From Elymus sibiricus (Eukaryota; Streptophyta; Magnoliopsida; Poales; Poaceae): a stretch of 64,000 nucleotides of DNA. The notes under the pieces are model-generated. The model was given only the letters and a program-made list of their open reading frames with translations. It had not been told where the DNA came from and ran no database searches. The translations under genes and the position numbers were made by a program. The stretch's first letter is position 1; each line of letters begins with the position of its first letter. Positions 21,366-32,632 of this stretch are shown one piece after another. The stretch spans positions 64,497,086 to 64,561,085 of the forward strand of contig CM077668.1 of the NCBI GenBank assembly GCA_039707655.1, given 5' to 3'.

Positions 21366-21907
21366 TCAACCTGATGATTCGGGCACACGAAAACCGAGCA
21401 AATTCTTGGATCTGCAAACCCTCATGAGGCCATGTCACCCGACGTCAATTGCGGTCAGCCCCGCAGCAATGGCGAATACCCTCCACCCAGCAACCGCGCA
21501 CACATAGGCTAGGAACACCGATGGCACAACGCATATGGCCACAAGCGCGGGCAGTGGCAGAGGCACATGGTAGGGGCGCTTCAGTGTTGGGTATTTGTCC
21601 CAGAGCCAGAGGAAGAAGGAGAACTCGAGCAGCGTGCCGAGGCTATAGAGGAAGTTAGCCGTTGCAACGATGTCGTCGAAACCAAGAAATGAGACTGCGA
21701 TGGTGACAACGGTTGATGCAGTGATGGCTACCCATGGGGTTCCGGTTCAAGTGGCGTGGCTGGAGAAGACGGACGGAAGGAGGCCTAGGTCTGCTATGCC
21801 GTGGAGCTGGAACGCGCCACTGCTCATCTGGGCCTCGAACATGCCAGTGGAGGAGATTACCACGCCTGCCCATGTCCAGTACTTGAGCCATGGCCCCCCG
21901 ATGATGC
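21366..21907 (-). pseudogene. Polyamine/amino-acid transporter (APC/LAT family), exon 2, copy 1
   Basis: The minus strand encodes GGPWLKYWT-like sequence, then MFEAQMSSGAFQLHGIADLG, a conserved stretch of plant PUT/LAT transporters, and ends in an ESSG then TGA. The exon follows a normal acceptor (AAACAG/GC). A TGA interrupts the frame at HAT*TGTP near 21745. With the exon 1 fragment at 22782-22980 it makes a truncated duplicate of the gene at 23255-27796. Confidence 0.75.
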
Positions 21908-22781
21908 CTGTTTAGATACAGCAAAATTATGAAATAAGTAAAAAGGCCAATTGTAACATGCACTCGCTGGATTCAGCAAAGCTTGATTATAGCACACGCA
22001 TGCCTATGGCTTTTTTCCTCAGTATTGAGCGGAAGAGAGAGCATCTCGCATCTATTTTATTCAGTTTGTTGTCTTTACATCAGTTTTTCATATATGCAAT
22101 TGATATCAATAGGGTCTTCCCTCCCAATGGACAGTAGATCGTAACATTAACCTAAGCATATGGTCTGCTATCGTTCACCTCACTAGTGCAGCTCTAGCAG
22201 CTACATGGCCAATAGTCGAGCCACAATCTCATCTTTATCGTCTTCTTAATTACTTCTCCAAGTCCACCGGTGCATCTAATTATTCCTCGCCATGCCCACA
22301 CCTTTGTTGATTCTCTTTCTTCTCACCGGCTTGTGATATAATCATATGTCCATCACCGTCGTCCACCACTAATCCGCCAACCGTATTCAGGATCAGGTGA
22401 GTATTAAATGATGATATTTCCATCCAGCTTTGTTGGTGCCAAAATACAGTATGAATACATAGGCATTACGGTGATGTGTCAGAAATTTCAGAACTACCGA
22501 TAACACTCTATGTTCTACAGTGAGTTGTCTTTCTCAATGAGGACAAAATGTCTTAATTTCGTCAACAACTATTATATCTGTACGGGGTGAAGAGGACAGG
22601 ACCCCGTACGTCCATCGAGCGCCCACCGTCTCTCCGGTTGCCACCACACAATTAGTCAGTCAAGTCAAGATCATGACACCACCTGGTCCTTTTCTTGTTG
22701 ATTTGAGTTTCGAGGTGACCTCGTGGTACCTTAATTACTGTGATAATAATTGTACCTAAGGTGGTAAGCATCTGTATGTAT

Positions 22782-22980
22782 CTGCGGCATCAGCCCAGTA
22801 GCCGTTCACCCATGCAACCGGCGACACGTCGGCGGCGCTGGTCGCGGCGATGAGCGGCAGCAGGTAGCTAACGGCAATGAGAACGACCGCCACCGCAAGC
22901 GCCCTTGGGAATGTCCTCTCTGGCCTCTCCACCTTGCCGGCCATGGTGCTCGCGCTATGCCCGTATTTGAGGTTCCAAAA
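22782..22980 (-). pseudogene. Transporter exon 1, 3' fragment, copy 1
   Basis: The minus strand encodes FWNLKYGHSASTMAGKVERP and TFPRALAVAVVLIAVSYLLP, then …WVNGYWADAA, matching the end of exon 1 of the copy at 25186-27796. It is cut at 22980 by the duplication junction. The donor after the last codon has changed from GTACGT to ATACAT. Confidence 0.75.
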
Positions 22981-23179
22981 CGATACAATACACTTGATAT
23001 GAAAAAATGCCAAAGCGGGTGAAACAGAAAATCCAAAATACATTCATCCTTTTGCAAGACATATATTTTAGCTATATTTGAAAAAAATTACGATGGGACC
23101 TATATATTGAAGACAAAATAATATCAAATATATGATACGTTTAAATCCTGTCGCGCAAATGCGCGAATTACCCCGCTAG
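22981..23179 (+). mobile_element. Helitron 3' end, copy 2
   Basis: CGCGCAAATGCGCG forms a perfect 6-bp stem, followed by AATTACCCCG and CTAG, then T. This is the diagnostic Helitron 3' structure. It is the duplicated counterpart of 21093-21290. Confidence 0.6.
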
Positions 23180-23254
23180 TTCTACCGGGTATTAATACTC
23201 CTTTTTAGATATATTATGTGAGTGTTGTGGACAATGGAACTTGCAGGGAACTAA

Positions 23255-23794
23255 TCAACCTGATGATTCGGGCATGCCAAAGCTGAGCAATTTCTTGGCT
23301 CTGCACACCCTCATGAGGCTGTGCCACTCGACGCCAAGTGTGGTCAGCCCTGCAGCAATGAGGAATACCCTCCACCCAGCAACCATGCACACATAGGCTA
23401 GAAACACCAATGGCACAACGCACATGGCCACGAGCGCGGGCAGTGGCAGAGGCACATGGTTAGGGCGCTTTAGTGTTGGGTACTTGGCCGGAGCCAGAGG
23501 AAGGAGGAGAACTCGAGCAATGTGCCGAGGCTATAAAGGAAGTTAGTTGTTGTAACGATGTCGTCGAAACTGAGAAAGGAGGCAGTGATGGTGACAGCGG
23601 TTGACGCAGTGATGGAAACCCTTGGGGTTCCGGTGCAAGTGGCGCAGCTGGAAAGGACGGATGGGAGGAGGACTAGGTCTGCCATGCGGTGGAGCTGGAG
23701 CGCACCACTGCTCATCTGGGCCTCAAACATGCCAATGGAGGAGATTACCGTGCCTGCCCCCGTCCAGTACTTGAGCCATGGACCCGTGATGATG
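23255..23794 (-). pseudogene. Polyamine/amino-acid transporter, exon 2, copy 2
   Basis: The minus strand encodes MFEAQMSSGALQLHRMADLV through LYSLGTLLEFSSFLWLRP, then shifts frame near 23460-23490 to continue MPLPLPALVAMCVVPLVFLA. Hydrophobic segments fit several transmembrane helices. The stop is at 23255-23257. The acceptor is altered (AAACAAG). It pairs with exon 1 at 25186-27796. Confidence 0.75.
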
Positions 23795-24032
23795 CTTGTT
23801 TAGATACAGGAACAGTATGAAATAAGTTAAAAGGTCAATTGTAAGATGCACTCGCTGGATTCAGCCAGGCTTGATTATAGCACAAACATGCCTATGGCTT
23901 TTTTCTTGAATAATTGGGCGGAGGAGAGAGCATCTCCCGTCTATTTTGTTCAGTTTGTTGGATTTACATCAGTTTTTCATGAGCAACATATAACAATAGG
24001 GTCTTCCCTCCGAATGCATAGTGAATCGTAAC

Positions 24033-24225
24033 TGTTGACGTATAAATGCATAACCCATATTTCCTCATCAGCTTGAGCTTTTGGGTGAACTGACTGGTGC
24101 GTGCAGTTCTACATGGTATCAGAGCCAAGAGGTCTTGAGTTCAAGACCCGGCTGGCGCAATTAAATTGCAGCCCACTTTCGGTCCACGTTTTGCTGGCTC
24201 GGTAACTTTAATCTGGCCTTGGTTT
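24033..24225 (+). mobile_element. TRIM-like retrotransposon remnant (81-bp LTR plus primer-binding site)
   Basis: TGTTGACG…CTACA at 24033-24113 looks like a short LTR. It is followed at once by TGGTATCAGAGCC, the classic plant initiator-Met tRNA primer-binding site. The duplicated unit 1 lacks this stretch at the matching place (near 22140), so it is an insertion after the duplication. The second LTR is not seen, so the 3' end is approximate. Confidence 0.5.
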
Positions 24226-24751
24226 GTTGTCATCCACCTCACTATTGCAGCTCTAGTAGTTACAAGGCCCATAGTCAAGTAACATTCTGATCTTTATCCT
24301 TTTCTCATTTCTCCTAGTCCACCGTTGCATCTAATTTCTTTTTTGCGAATTGTTGCGTCTAATTGTGCATCATGATGTCCACACCTTTGTTGAGTCTCCT
24401 TCTCACCGGCTTGTTATATAATCTCATATGTCCATCACCGTTATCCACCAATAATCTCCCACCCCTATTCAGGATCAGGTGAGCACAAGATGATGATATT
24501 TCCATCCAGCTTTGTTGAAGCCAAAACGCAATATGAAAACATAGGCATTATGGTGATGTGTCATAAATTTTCAGAACTACCGGTACCACCCTATGTTGTA
24601 CAGTGGGTTGTCTTTCTCAGTGAGGACAAGATGCTATACATGTCTTAATTTCATCAACAATTATTGGCTATCTAGAATAGGGCCTACCGTACAGAGTGAA
24701 GAGGACTGAATGCGCCCACCGTCTCTCCGCTTGCCACCACACAATTAGTCA

Positions 24752-25062
24752 GGGCTCCTTTGATTCAAAAGATTTTCATAAGAATTTTGGAGAACTAGAA
24801 TTCTTAGGAATTTTGTCTATGTTGGTTTGTTTGATTCATTCATAGGATTGAATCCTATAGAATAAAATTCTAAAGATTTTTTTGTACTACTTTCCATTGG
24901 AATTTTAGAATCCACTCATACCTCTTTGAAAGAATACTTTATTTTTCCTATAATGCAATCAAACAACCTAGAATCCCGTAGGATTAAGATGAGCATGACA
25001 TTCTAACCCTATCTGTTTTTTCTTTTCTTGCGTTTTCAGAATCCTGTGAACTAAAGAAGCCC
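24752..25062. mobile_element. Tourist-like MITE, 311 bp
   Basis: The ends GGGCTCCTTTGATTCA and, inverted, GGGCTTCTTTAGTTCA form a terminal inverted repeat. Both sides have tca (24749-24751 and 25063-25065), a 3-bp duplication. The interior is AT-rich and non-coding. Unit 1 lacks it. It could be of PIF/Harbinger or another 3-bp-TSD type. Confidence 0.75.
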
Positions 25063-25185
25063 TCAGTCAAGTCATGACACCTGATGTACGTCGGTTCCTC
25101 ATTAATTTGAGTTCCGAGGTGACCATGACGTGGTACCGTAGTTATTGTGATAATTGTACGCCAGGTGGTAAGCGTATGTACGTAC

Positions 25186-27796
25186 CTGCGGCATCAGCAA
25201 GTAGCCATTTGTTGGAGCTGCCTCCGGCGACGAACGCCGGACGAAGGTAGAAGAAGATGAACAGAAGACACTTGGTTATAGCGACGAACGCCCCAGCCGC
25301 CGAACGGCCTGTATGTTGGCTTGTATTCAACTCCCAACGACTCGAATACATACATGGAGGTACACACGCATACACGCAGTACTACCCAGAATAGCTCTCC
25401 TGCCGTCCGGACGCACACCACGGTCCTGACGGAGACTACATCTTTCTCATCTCTGGCTCTCATCTACACACAACGCCGCAGGCTCTTCAAATAGCCTCAC
25501 GCACGCACACAGCCGGGGCAACAAACCTGCCCTGGTTTTGTGCCACTAACCCACGCACCCACTAAGCTAGCTACCTAACAACCTGGACGCACCAGCTGCA
25601 GCTGGACTAACCACCCAACTAACCAAGTGCCCTGGCCATGCGCGTGCCTAGCAACTAACTCATGCACGCTGGCCGGCTTTTGTAGCCCACGGCTACGGGG
25701 CGCCTCCGCACACTGCGCGCACACACGCACAGCCGTGACCCAGCCCCGCGGACCTGACCTGGCGCGCTCACGCCGGTCACCACCAGACCCGACATGGCGC
25801 ACTGACACCGGTGGCCATCGTGCTCTGTCACGACTTATTCCCAACAATCAACCCCCTAAGCCGTGACCTAGAGGAGGGCGGGCCCGTCGTCGTCGACGTC
25901 GGCGAGTACGCCTCCCGCACGAGCCGCCGCAGCCGCTGTGCCGCGCGGCCACCTTGCCGGCCGCTGTCGCGCACCGCCGCACTCCACCACGCTACGCCCC
26001 GTCGAGCGCCGCTCGCTGCCGCTGCAGCAGCCCGCAGCTCCATGCGCCGCCGTGCCGCGTCTCCGTGCCACGCACCACTGCGCCTCCACGGCCGCCGCCG
26101 CCTCTGCGCCACTACGCAGGTCCTCCGCGGCCTCCTCGCCTCCGCGACCGACGTGCTCATCGCGCGCACGATGTCAGAACGCACCGCCACGGACTCGCCA
26201 CGCAGGTCCTCAAACCTTGAGGCTCTGTATACCAATTGTTGGAGCTGCCTCCGGCGACATACGCCGAACAGCCCTCCGGCGACGAACGCCGGACAGAGGT
26301 AGAAGAAGATGAACAGAAGACACTTGGTTATGGCGATGAACGCCCCGGCGGCCGAACGACCTGTATGTTGGCTTCTATTCAACTCCCAACGACTCGAACA
26401 CATACATGAAGGTACACACGCACACACGCAGTACTACCCAGAGGAGATCTCCTGCCGGCTGCGCGCACACCACGGTCCTGACGGAGACTACATCTTTCTC
26501 ATCTCTGGCTCTCATCTACACACAACGCCGCAGGCTCATCAAATAGCCTCACGCACGCACACAGCACGCACACAGCCGGGGCAACAAACCTTCCCTGGTT
26601 TTGTGCCACTAACCCACGCACCCACTAAGCTAGCTACCTAACAACCTGGACGCACCAGATGCAGCTGGACTAACCACCCAACTAACCAAGTGCCCTGGCC
26701 ATGCGCGTGCCTAGCAACTAACTCATGCACGCTGGCCGGCTTTTGTAGCCCACGGCTACGCGGCGCCTCCGCACACTGCGCGCACACACGCTCAGCCGTG
26801 ACCTAGCCCCGTGGAACTGACCTGGCGCGCTCACGCCGATCGCCACCATCACGGACCCGACCTGGCGCTCTGACACCGGTCGCCACTGTGCTCTGTCATG
26901 GCTTATTCCCAACACCGTTCACCCACGCATCTGGCGAGGCGTCCAAGGCGCCGGTAGCGGCCATGAGCGGCAGCAGGTAGCTGACGGCGATCAGGACAAC
27001 CGCCAGCACCAGCGCCCGTGGGAATGTCCGCTCCGCCGCTCCACCTCGCCGGCCGTGGTGCTCGCGCTGTCCCAGTAGTTAAGGTTCCAGAACGGCGTGT
27101 TGAAGAACAGCCTCCAGTCCTTCTTCCTCCCCTCCAAACGCGTCATCCACCGCCGTGGCCGTACCTTGGGCACCGCCATGCCCGTCATCAGCACGAACGG
27201 GGCCAGCGAGGCTATCCCCAGCGCGGTCGCGCCCCACCCGACGACGCTCAGGCCGGCGAAGTTCAACAGGGAGAGGAGCAGCGTCATGCCCATCACCGCG
27301 GAGCGTATCTTGCCGGGTCTCAGACTGCCGGCACCACGCCACCGAGGTAGTCGGCCACCAGAGCCGGGTAGGCGTCGATGTTGAGGACGATGCTGAGGTA
27401 CTTCCACGTGCCGAGGAGCGAGCCCGCCAGCAGGCCGAAGGCGTGGTCTGCCCATAGGACGAAGCCGCCGTTCCCCAGGAACGCGGCGGTGAACTCGGCG
27501 GTGACGAGCGACTCCGGGACGCCCCACGCCAGGGGGAAGATGAGGAAGCCGAGCAGGGTGAAGAGCGGCCCAGCAGCGCGGACCGCCTGCTCAGAGCCGT
27601 ACGGGCCGCCTGCAACCTCGAAGTAGATCAGGAAGACGAGCGGAATCAGGGTGATCCTGCGCTGATGGTTGTATTCGGACGGCGTCGGGCCACCACCTTG
27701 TTGCGCGACGGTGCCATGTAGTTGTGGATGTTCTTCGTGTTGTTCCTTAGTCTGTGTCGGTGATGATTGCTTGGTCATTACAATTCCTTGATTCAT
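25186..27796 (-). pseudogene. Polyamine/amino-acid transporter exon 1 (PUT/LAT, APC superfamily), split by an LTR element
   Basis: The minus strand starts at 27796 (MNQGIVMTKQSS). After a Q-rich leader it encodes ITLIPLVFLIYFEVAGGPYG, the conserved first helix of plant polyamine uptake transporters, and further helices (LGFLIFPLAWGVPESLVTAE). A frameshift lies near 27325 (GGVVPAV then TGA). Frame two continues MGMTLLLSLLNFAGLSVVGW, and a second shift near 27040 precedes FPRALVLAVVLIAVSYLLPL. The exon is cut at 26914/25210 by an LTR retrotransposon, and its last codons (25186-25209) lie on the far side, ending at a normal GTACGT donor. The family imports polyamines or amino acids at membranes. 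This copy is dead. Confidence 0.8.
25210..26914 (-). mobile_element. Small non-autonomous LTR retrotransposon (two LTRs, 390-bp interior)
   Basis: LTRs lie at 25210-25846 (637 bp) and 26237-26914 (678 bp), each TGTTGG…CCAACA when read on the plus strand. On the minus strand the LTR at 26237-26914 is followed by TTGGTATACAGAGCC, an altered Met-tRNA primer-binding site, so the element lies on the minus strand. The interior (25847-26236) is GC-rich and has no gag or pol. The flanks ccatt and ccgtt form a 5-bp duplication with one mismatch. The insertion interrupts the transporter exon at the WVNG codons. Confidence 0.85.
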
Positions 27797-28844
27797 GGTG
27801 AGTTTACTCTCGCTCGAGTGTTGAGGAACAAGCTAAGCGTACGTGCCGATCATTTCGTGTGCGCATTGTGCTATATAACTTGAGGAGGTGAATCACCACA
27901 AAAAAAAATTCTAGCTGAGCTATCCCTTTCATTAGTACTAGTAGTATGGTGGCCTTCGCAAATAATATATTCTATAGCAAATAAAATATCACCTTCATGG
28001 AAAACCCTTTTAATCATTTTCATTTTGGGGAAAATGATTGTTATGACATTCCCAAAATTATCCTATTAGTGATTGTATGCGTCGTTTATACATGATAATA
28101 AACCCATACGTAGAATTTCATTTACGTGCGAGTTGTTTTCTAGTATTGTTATGAGGTCGTATCATTATGTGACCAGGTTAACATTCAGTTTCACACTAAT
28201 TGGTATTATAAATATATAGTTAAAAACCTATCAGTTGGTATTATAAATATATACTTAAAAACTCGGTTCAGTGCTTGTAGTCGTCGTTAGGTGGTCTACA
28301 GACCTAAATGTAATTTTTACTTCTCGTTTTCTTCGTACTAAATTAACAGTTGATGAATAGATCAAAAAAATTCTTGCAAAAAAAAATCTATCAGTTGTGG
28401 CGTTGATAAAATTTCTGCTCCTGGGAAATGGTTTAGACGTTCCATCGAGTGGAATAGGTAAACATATATCTTATTGTATTATGCTATTCTTGTCAATAGG
28501 TAGAGAAAACTTAAGTAGAAATAATTTTTACTTTACATTTTACAACTTTTCCATCTCATTTCCTACGGTCGTTCTTAAATATGTGAAATTATTCCTCTAT
28601 TATTAAAACTTGGCAATTTTTATATGGTCCAAAAAAAATACTGTACTTGATAATTTAGATATGGATAGTCTCAATGATCCAACTTTAAATAATAATTTGC
28701 ATATGAATTTGCTGCTAAGAAACTAAAAGAAAAATTGCAACTTACTTTTTAACACAAATTTAATAGTATATTTTCTTTGAGTGTTTTTAATAATATATTT
28801 ATTTACATATAGATACTAAATTATAGCTATTTTGAAGAGATGGT

Positions 28845-28897
<53 letters not shown>

Positions 28898-29517
28898 TTA
28901 AATTTTTATGATCAATTTTTGACCAAAAATATTAGGGGGGCCAATAACATGAATGGAGGATGTAACACCAAAACGGTCATTAAACCCTCGTTGATGGCTT
29001 GTACGAAACAATTAAGGGACGAACTTTATGTGAATTGTCGGAAAACATTCTGATCAGTTGATTTCTCCCCCTTCGTCCCTGTTGTCGGCAGCCACCTCCA
29101 CCGCTTTTTTCTCTAATAGTTTCGTTCCAAATTTAGGGAATTGCGGATAATTAAGTTCTCTAAATTTCCAACTATGTGTGACTCCGTATATAATGACCAA
29201 GCAAGTGATATAACCATGAGTAAATAAGCTAAAGATAGAAATAGACCAAGCACTGAAGGATCCGAAACTAATAGAGCATTGGTTGTTTTACATAAGATGG
29301 TGTCGATGGCAAACACTCAGGATGACGATCACGAGGGTTTTCAATTTCTTCTATTCAGCATTTGTGTGAGGATCTGGCTCCTGACGAGGAGGGGCAATCG
29401 TACGGTCAGATGGACCATTTGGTTGCCCCGGTTAAGGTAACTCACAAGCGTAGGTATACGACATTTTGATGATCCGTTGTAGTTTGATGAATCACTTTCA
29501 AAAATGTTTCACAAATG
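27797..29517. other. AT-rich region upstream of the transporter gene; no gene seen
   Basis: It contains the transporter 5' flank and low-complexity AT-rich DNA. No open frame of interest. Confidence 0.4.
28849..28898. repeat. (CT)n(GT)n compound microsatellite
   Basis: Sixteen CT units followed by nine GT units without interruption. Confidence 0.97.
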
Positions 29518-29985
29518 AAAGGTGTGTTTTGGAATAACGGAGGTCTTCGTGACTTGGCAAAGCACCATTTGTGTCCGAGACAACTATGGACCATAAGTTA
29601 TACCTTATCTAACTTACGGAGACCAGATAGCGCCAAATTTTTAGCTCCTTTTTTGGCGTCTTCTTTGTGGTGGCCTTGATTTTACAATTGCCTCCCTCGC
29701 AGTCTACGGGGCCGCCCAACCAAAGCTCAAGCATGCTTCCCTTTCATAGCTTGTTCTCATATGTGGTTCAGAATCTTTAACATGTTGGTGGGTGGAGATT
29801 TTAACATTATCCACTAACATGATGAAAAGTGCAATAATAAGTACGATACTAGGTGGCCTTTTATCTTTAATGCAATCATTAATTGAAAGCATGTACCTAA
29901 GAGAAACCGTTCGCCCAGGTCGGCAGTTTACTTGGGCAAATAGTTTCACTTTAGGACACTCCCGGAACATATTCTTATAGTGCGG
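29518..29985 (+). mobile_element. LINE (non-LTR retrotransposon) endonuclease-domain remnant
   Basis: In shifting plus-strand frames it reads VFWNNGGLRDLAKHH, then HMWFRIFNMLVGGDFN, and SMYLRETVRPGRQFTWANSF. These match the WN-GLG…, GGDFN and SGRQFTWAN blocks of plant LINE endonuclease regions. Many stops and shifts are present. No reverse transcriptase follows, so it is an old truncated copy. Confidence 0.65.
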
Positions 29986-32032
29986 TATCCATAGGCACGC
30001 AGAAATTTAGACTCAAGTAACCCAATAAATTGTATCTTACCTATATATGTTTCATCTTCATAATAGTAGATCCCACTTTTAATAAGATACGTGACTCTAT
30101 GTGTTGGATTGCATGTAGAGATGGTTTCTTAGATAAGAGACGATTTCAGTTCGTGTCTGCCTGAACCTCAATCCCTTCACATCCTGCCACCCCTCGAGCA
30201 GGCCCCTACTCCGTTCGCCTGCCCTCGAGCAATTCCCCGGCTCTGGCATCCTCATGTGTCGGTCTTCCTCCACTGTTGCCTGGATCTGCGCTGCCCTGCA
30301 AGGTAGCTCCTTCGATCCCTCTTCCATCTCTCCTCCTTCCTCACTCTCGCGTCATCCTCCTCCCTCCTGCACCGACCCTCCTTCCTCCCTCTTCCACCCC
30401 CTTCCTCCCTCCCCCCTCCCGCGTCGGCCTTCCTGCTCTATTTTGTTTTTTTTCCTGATTTTATGTGCGGATTGCATAGCGTGATGAGCAAATGATGAGT
30501 ACAAAGTGCATCATCCCAAATGATATCAGTACATATTGTTATAAAAAAATTGGATGGTATAATTTTTTACGGATCTTTTGTTATAGATTAGTGAGATTAC
30601 TTCCCGGTGGTCATTTTTGTTGCCAAAGGAGTTGGAAGCTGAAGATGGCAAAATCATTTAATCTGTGAATGGTTGCTATGCTTCACGAGAGCTTGAAGGA
30701 ATCAATGAATGGTTGTTATACTTCTGCTATGAATTGTTGCTATGGATGGCTACGGAGTCCATGTTCACTATTAAATTGTAAATGTGAGGCCTTTAAATGT
30801 GAAAATGCTTGTATGAAAAATAAATTGCAAATGTAACGCATTTCATTGATATTTGATATCTACATATGCAACATTTAAAAATGGAATTTCCTTTCCAAAA
30901 TGGTCATTTATATGTCAATTAACTTACAGATCGCTGTTTTATGGCCAATTGGAGTATAAAAATCTCTCGTGCCATTGAGGGCATTACAAATAATTCCTAC
31001 CAAATCCACAGTTTCACAGTTGATCCAACGAAACAACTTCCAGCTTTTCCACAACACACAGCTGATAGCACCATTTTCAGAATCCACAGCTGAACCAAAC
31101 ACAGCCTAAGTTCTTCTCGTACCACCCATTTCTTTTATCAGTAATATCAAAAAGTTCCACTAATGATTCTGTGTACCGTTGTCAATAACCCCAGATAATG
31201 TACAGACAACGCCTCAACATTTATACCAAGAGTTTGTTTCAAATTCTCTACCAAAGTTCAATGAGGTATTAGGACTGAAAAAACTAAAGTTTTCTCCAGT
31301 TCACTGCTTCTCCAAAACATTCAGCATATATTCGGAGAATCTAACTTAAAATATTTGCAGTATGATCGATTGCATTGATGAACATTAAGCCTTCATGTGT
31401 GGACCATAAATGGTTAATCCATGGAGAGTGCACACTCACCGGGATACCTTTGTGGCTCAATCCAAATACGCACCACCATAATTGTTGAGTAGAGAAGTAA
31501 GGCCTTGAACACAAAATGATTCTAAAGTTGTGTGTTTGATATAACACTAGATGTCCAAAATGTCATGTTTTTTCATTAATAGACATATAGAAGGCACCAC
31601 AACTATAGATATGACGATCACAGCTTAACAGAGATGATTGAACGAAATGCCATTTATCAGTAAAATAAACACAAGCATCAATCTCTAATCATTGAACACC
31701 TTAACGGAGCTTTCATTTGAGACAAGCATGGCCTTTCTATATTTCGACAGATAGAAGGGCTGCTGGTTGCGGATAAACTATGTTGCGTAATTAAGTGGAG
31801 CTAGCAGAATATTTTTCAATGGCCAGATGGAGTCAGCCTGGGTCGGCCAAAGATAGGGTGAATAGGCGATTGTACATTTAGCCATAGGCTACTTGATTTG
31901 CAAAAATTAACTACATGATGAAATCATCAACACAAGAACCATAGGTCTGGCTACATTGTTCAGAGTGGGTCTTTGTTTGTTTCTGCAGTAGGGATCCCTG
32001 GTAGGATCTATATATGACCTCATGGTTAAGGG
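29986..32032. other. No supported gene
   Basis: Contains a C/T-rich stretch (30300-30450) and, around 30930-31110, CAGCTGTGGATTCTGAAAAT-type sequence (minus strand) that may be MITE-derived. No open frame is supported. Confidence 0.35.
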
Positions 32033-32278
32033 TTAGGCGTCCATCTTGACGTAGGTACCAAACGCATCAAGAACGTACTCTGAGGGCCCATGGAAGCTGA
32101 TGATTTCGCCGCCAACTGCAGGGAGCTCAAACGGCGTCTCTGTCCCATAAGGTCCAAAAGTACACCGGTTGCCAACAAAAGTAAGCGATCTCACAACGAT
32201 CCGGCCATTGTAATCGGCTATGGGCCCTTTCATGCCGGCGAGGTACTCGTCCAACTCCAAATGGAACTAGACATGCCA
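32033..32278 (-). pseudogene. Jacalin-like lectin domain fragment (C-terminal end)
   Basis: The minus strand encodes VVRSLTFVGNRCTFGPYGTE followed by TPFELPAVGGEIISFHG and ends AFGTYVKMDA then stop. This is the C-terminal half of a jacalin-related (mannose-binding) lectin domain, as in grass dirigent-jacalin proteins. The usual sequence before it (about the first 60 residues and any dirigent domain) is missing. So this is a fragment, or the last exon of a gene whose other exons I cannot find. Confidence 0.7.
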
Positions 32279-32326
32279 AAAACAAACCAATGAAGCTCCG
32301 TTACTGCAAGTCGTCTCATAATGTAC

Positions 32327-32426
32327 GTACTCCCTCCATTCCAATGAATAGGCATCCCAAAATCCAATGAATAAGTTCTGTTGTTCCGTCTGCTACCGTA
32401 CACGCGACACTTCATTAATGGGAGTC
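32327..32426. mobile_element. Possible truncated Stowaway-type MITE
   Basis: TACTCCCTCCATTCCAATGA is a near match to the Stowaway/Mariner end (TACTCCCTCCGTTCC). The other end is only weakly suggested by AATGGGAGT near 32419. Confidence 0.35.
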
Positions 32427-32632
32427 ACCAATTGGAGGAGGCCGCCGGCTGCTGTGATCAATACGTACATCTTGCTTCTTCTTGAGAAAATCACATTTAT
32501 TATCTTTTTTTTTTGAGAAACATGACATGTATTATCAAGTTTGGCATCCGTTCGCAGGCCTCTTCTGTCCAGCCGGTGTGCGGCCTGCACGTCAGGTCCA
32601 TTTCATCGATCCAAGTATGTCTCCACCAGGTC

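Larger units (their letters stand above)
21093..22980. repeat. Tandem segmental duplication, unit 1 (paired with about 22981-25186)
   Basis: The order in both units is the same: a CAATACACTTGATGAAAAAA-type stretch, a Helitron 3' end, transporter exon 2 (minus strand), the intron, and transporter exon 1 sequence. Unit 2 has extra insertions (TRIM, MITE, LTR element). In unit 1 exon 1 is cut at the junction at 22980. Confidence 0.85.

Noticed and set aside
24085..24165. tRNA-like A/B box pattern (TGGTATCAGAGCC and GAGTTCAAGACCC), possible SINE
   Set aside because: The position directly after an LTR-like block makes a primer-binding site of a TRIM more likely. There is no cloverleaf fold.
25627..26427. 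Long open frames across the LTR and interior of the small retrotransposon
   Set aside because: No gag or pol motif is present. Several frames are open at once because of high GC.
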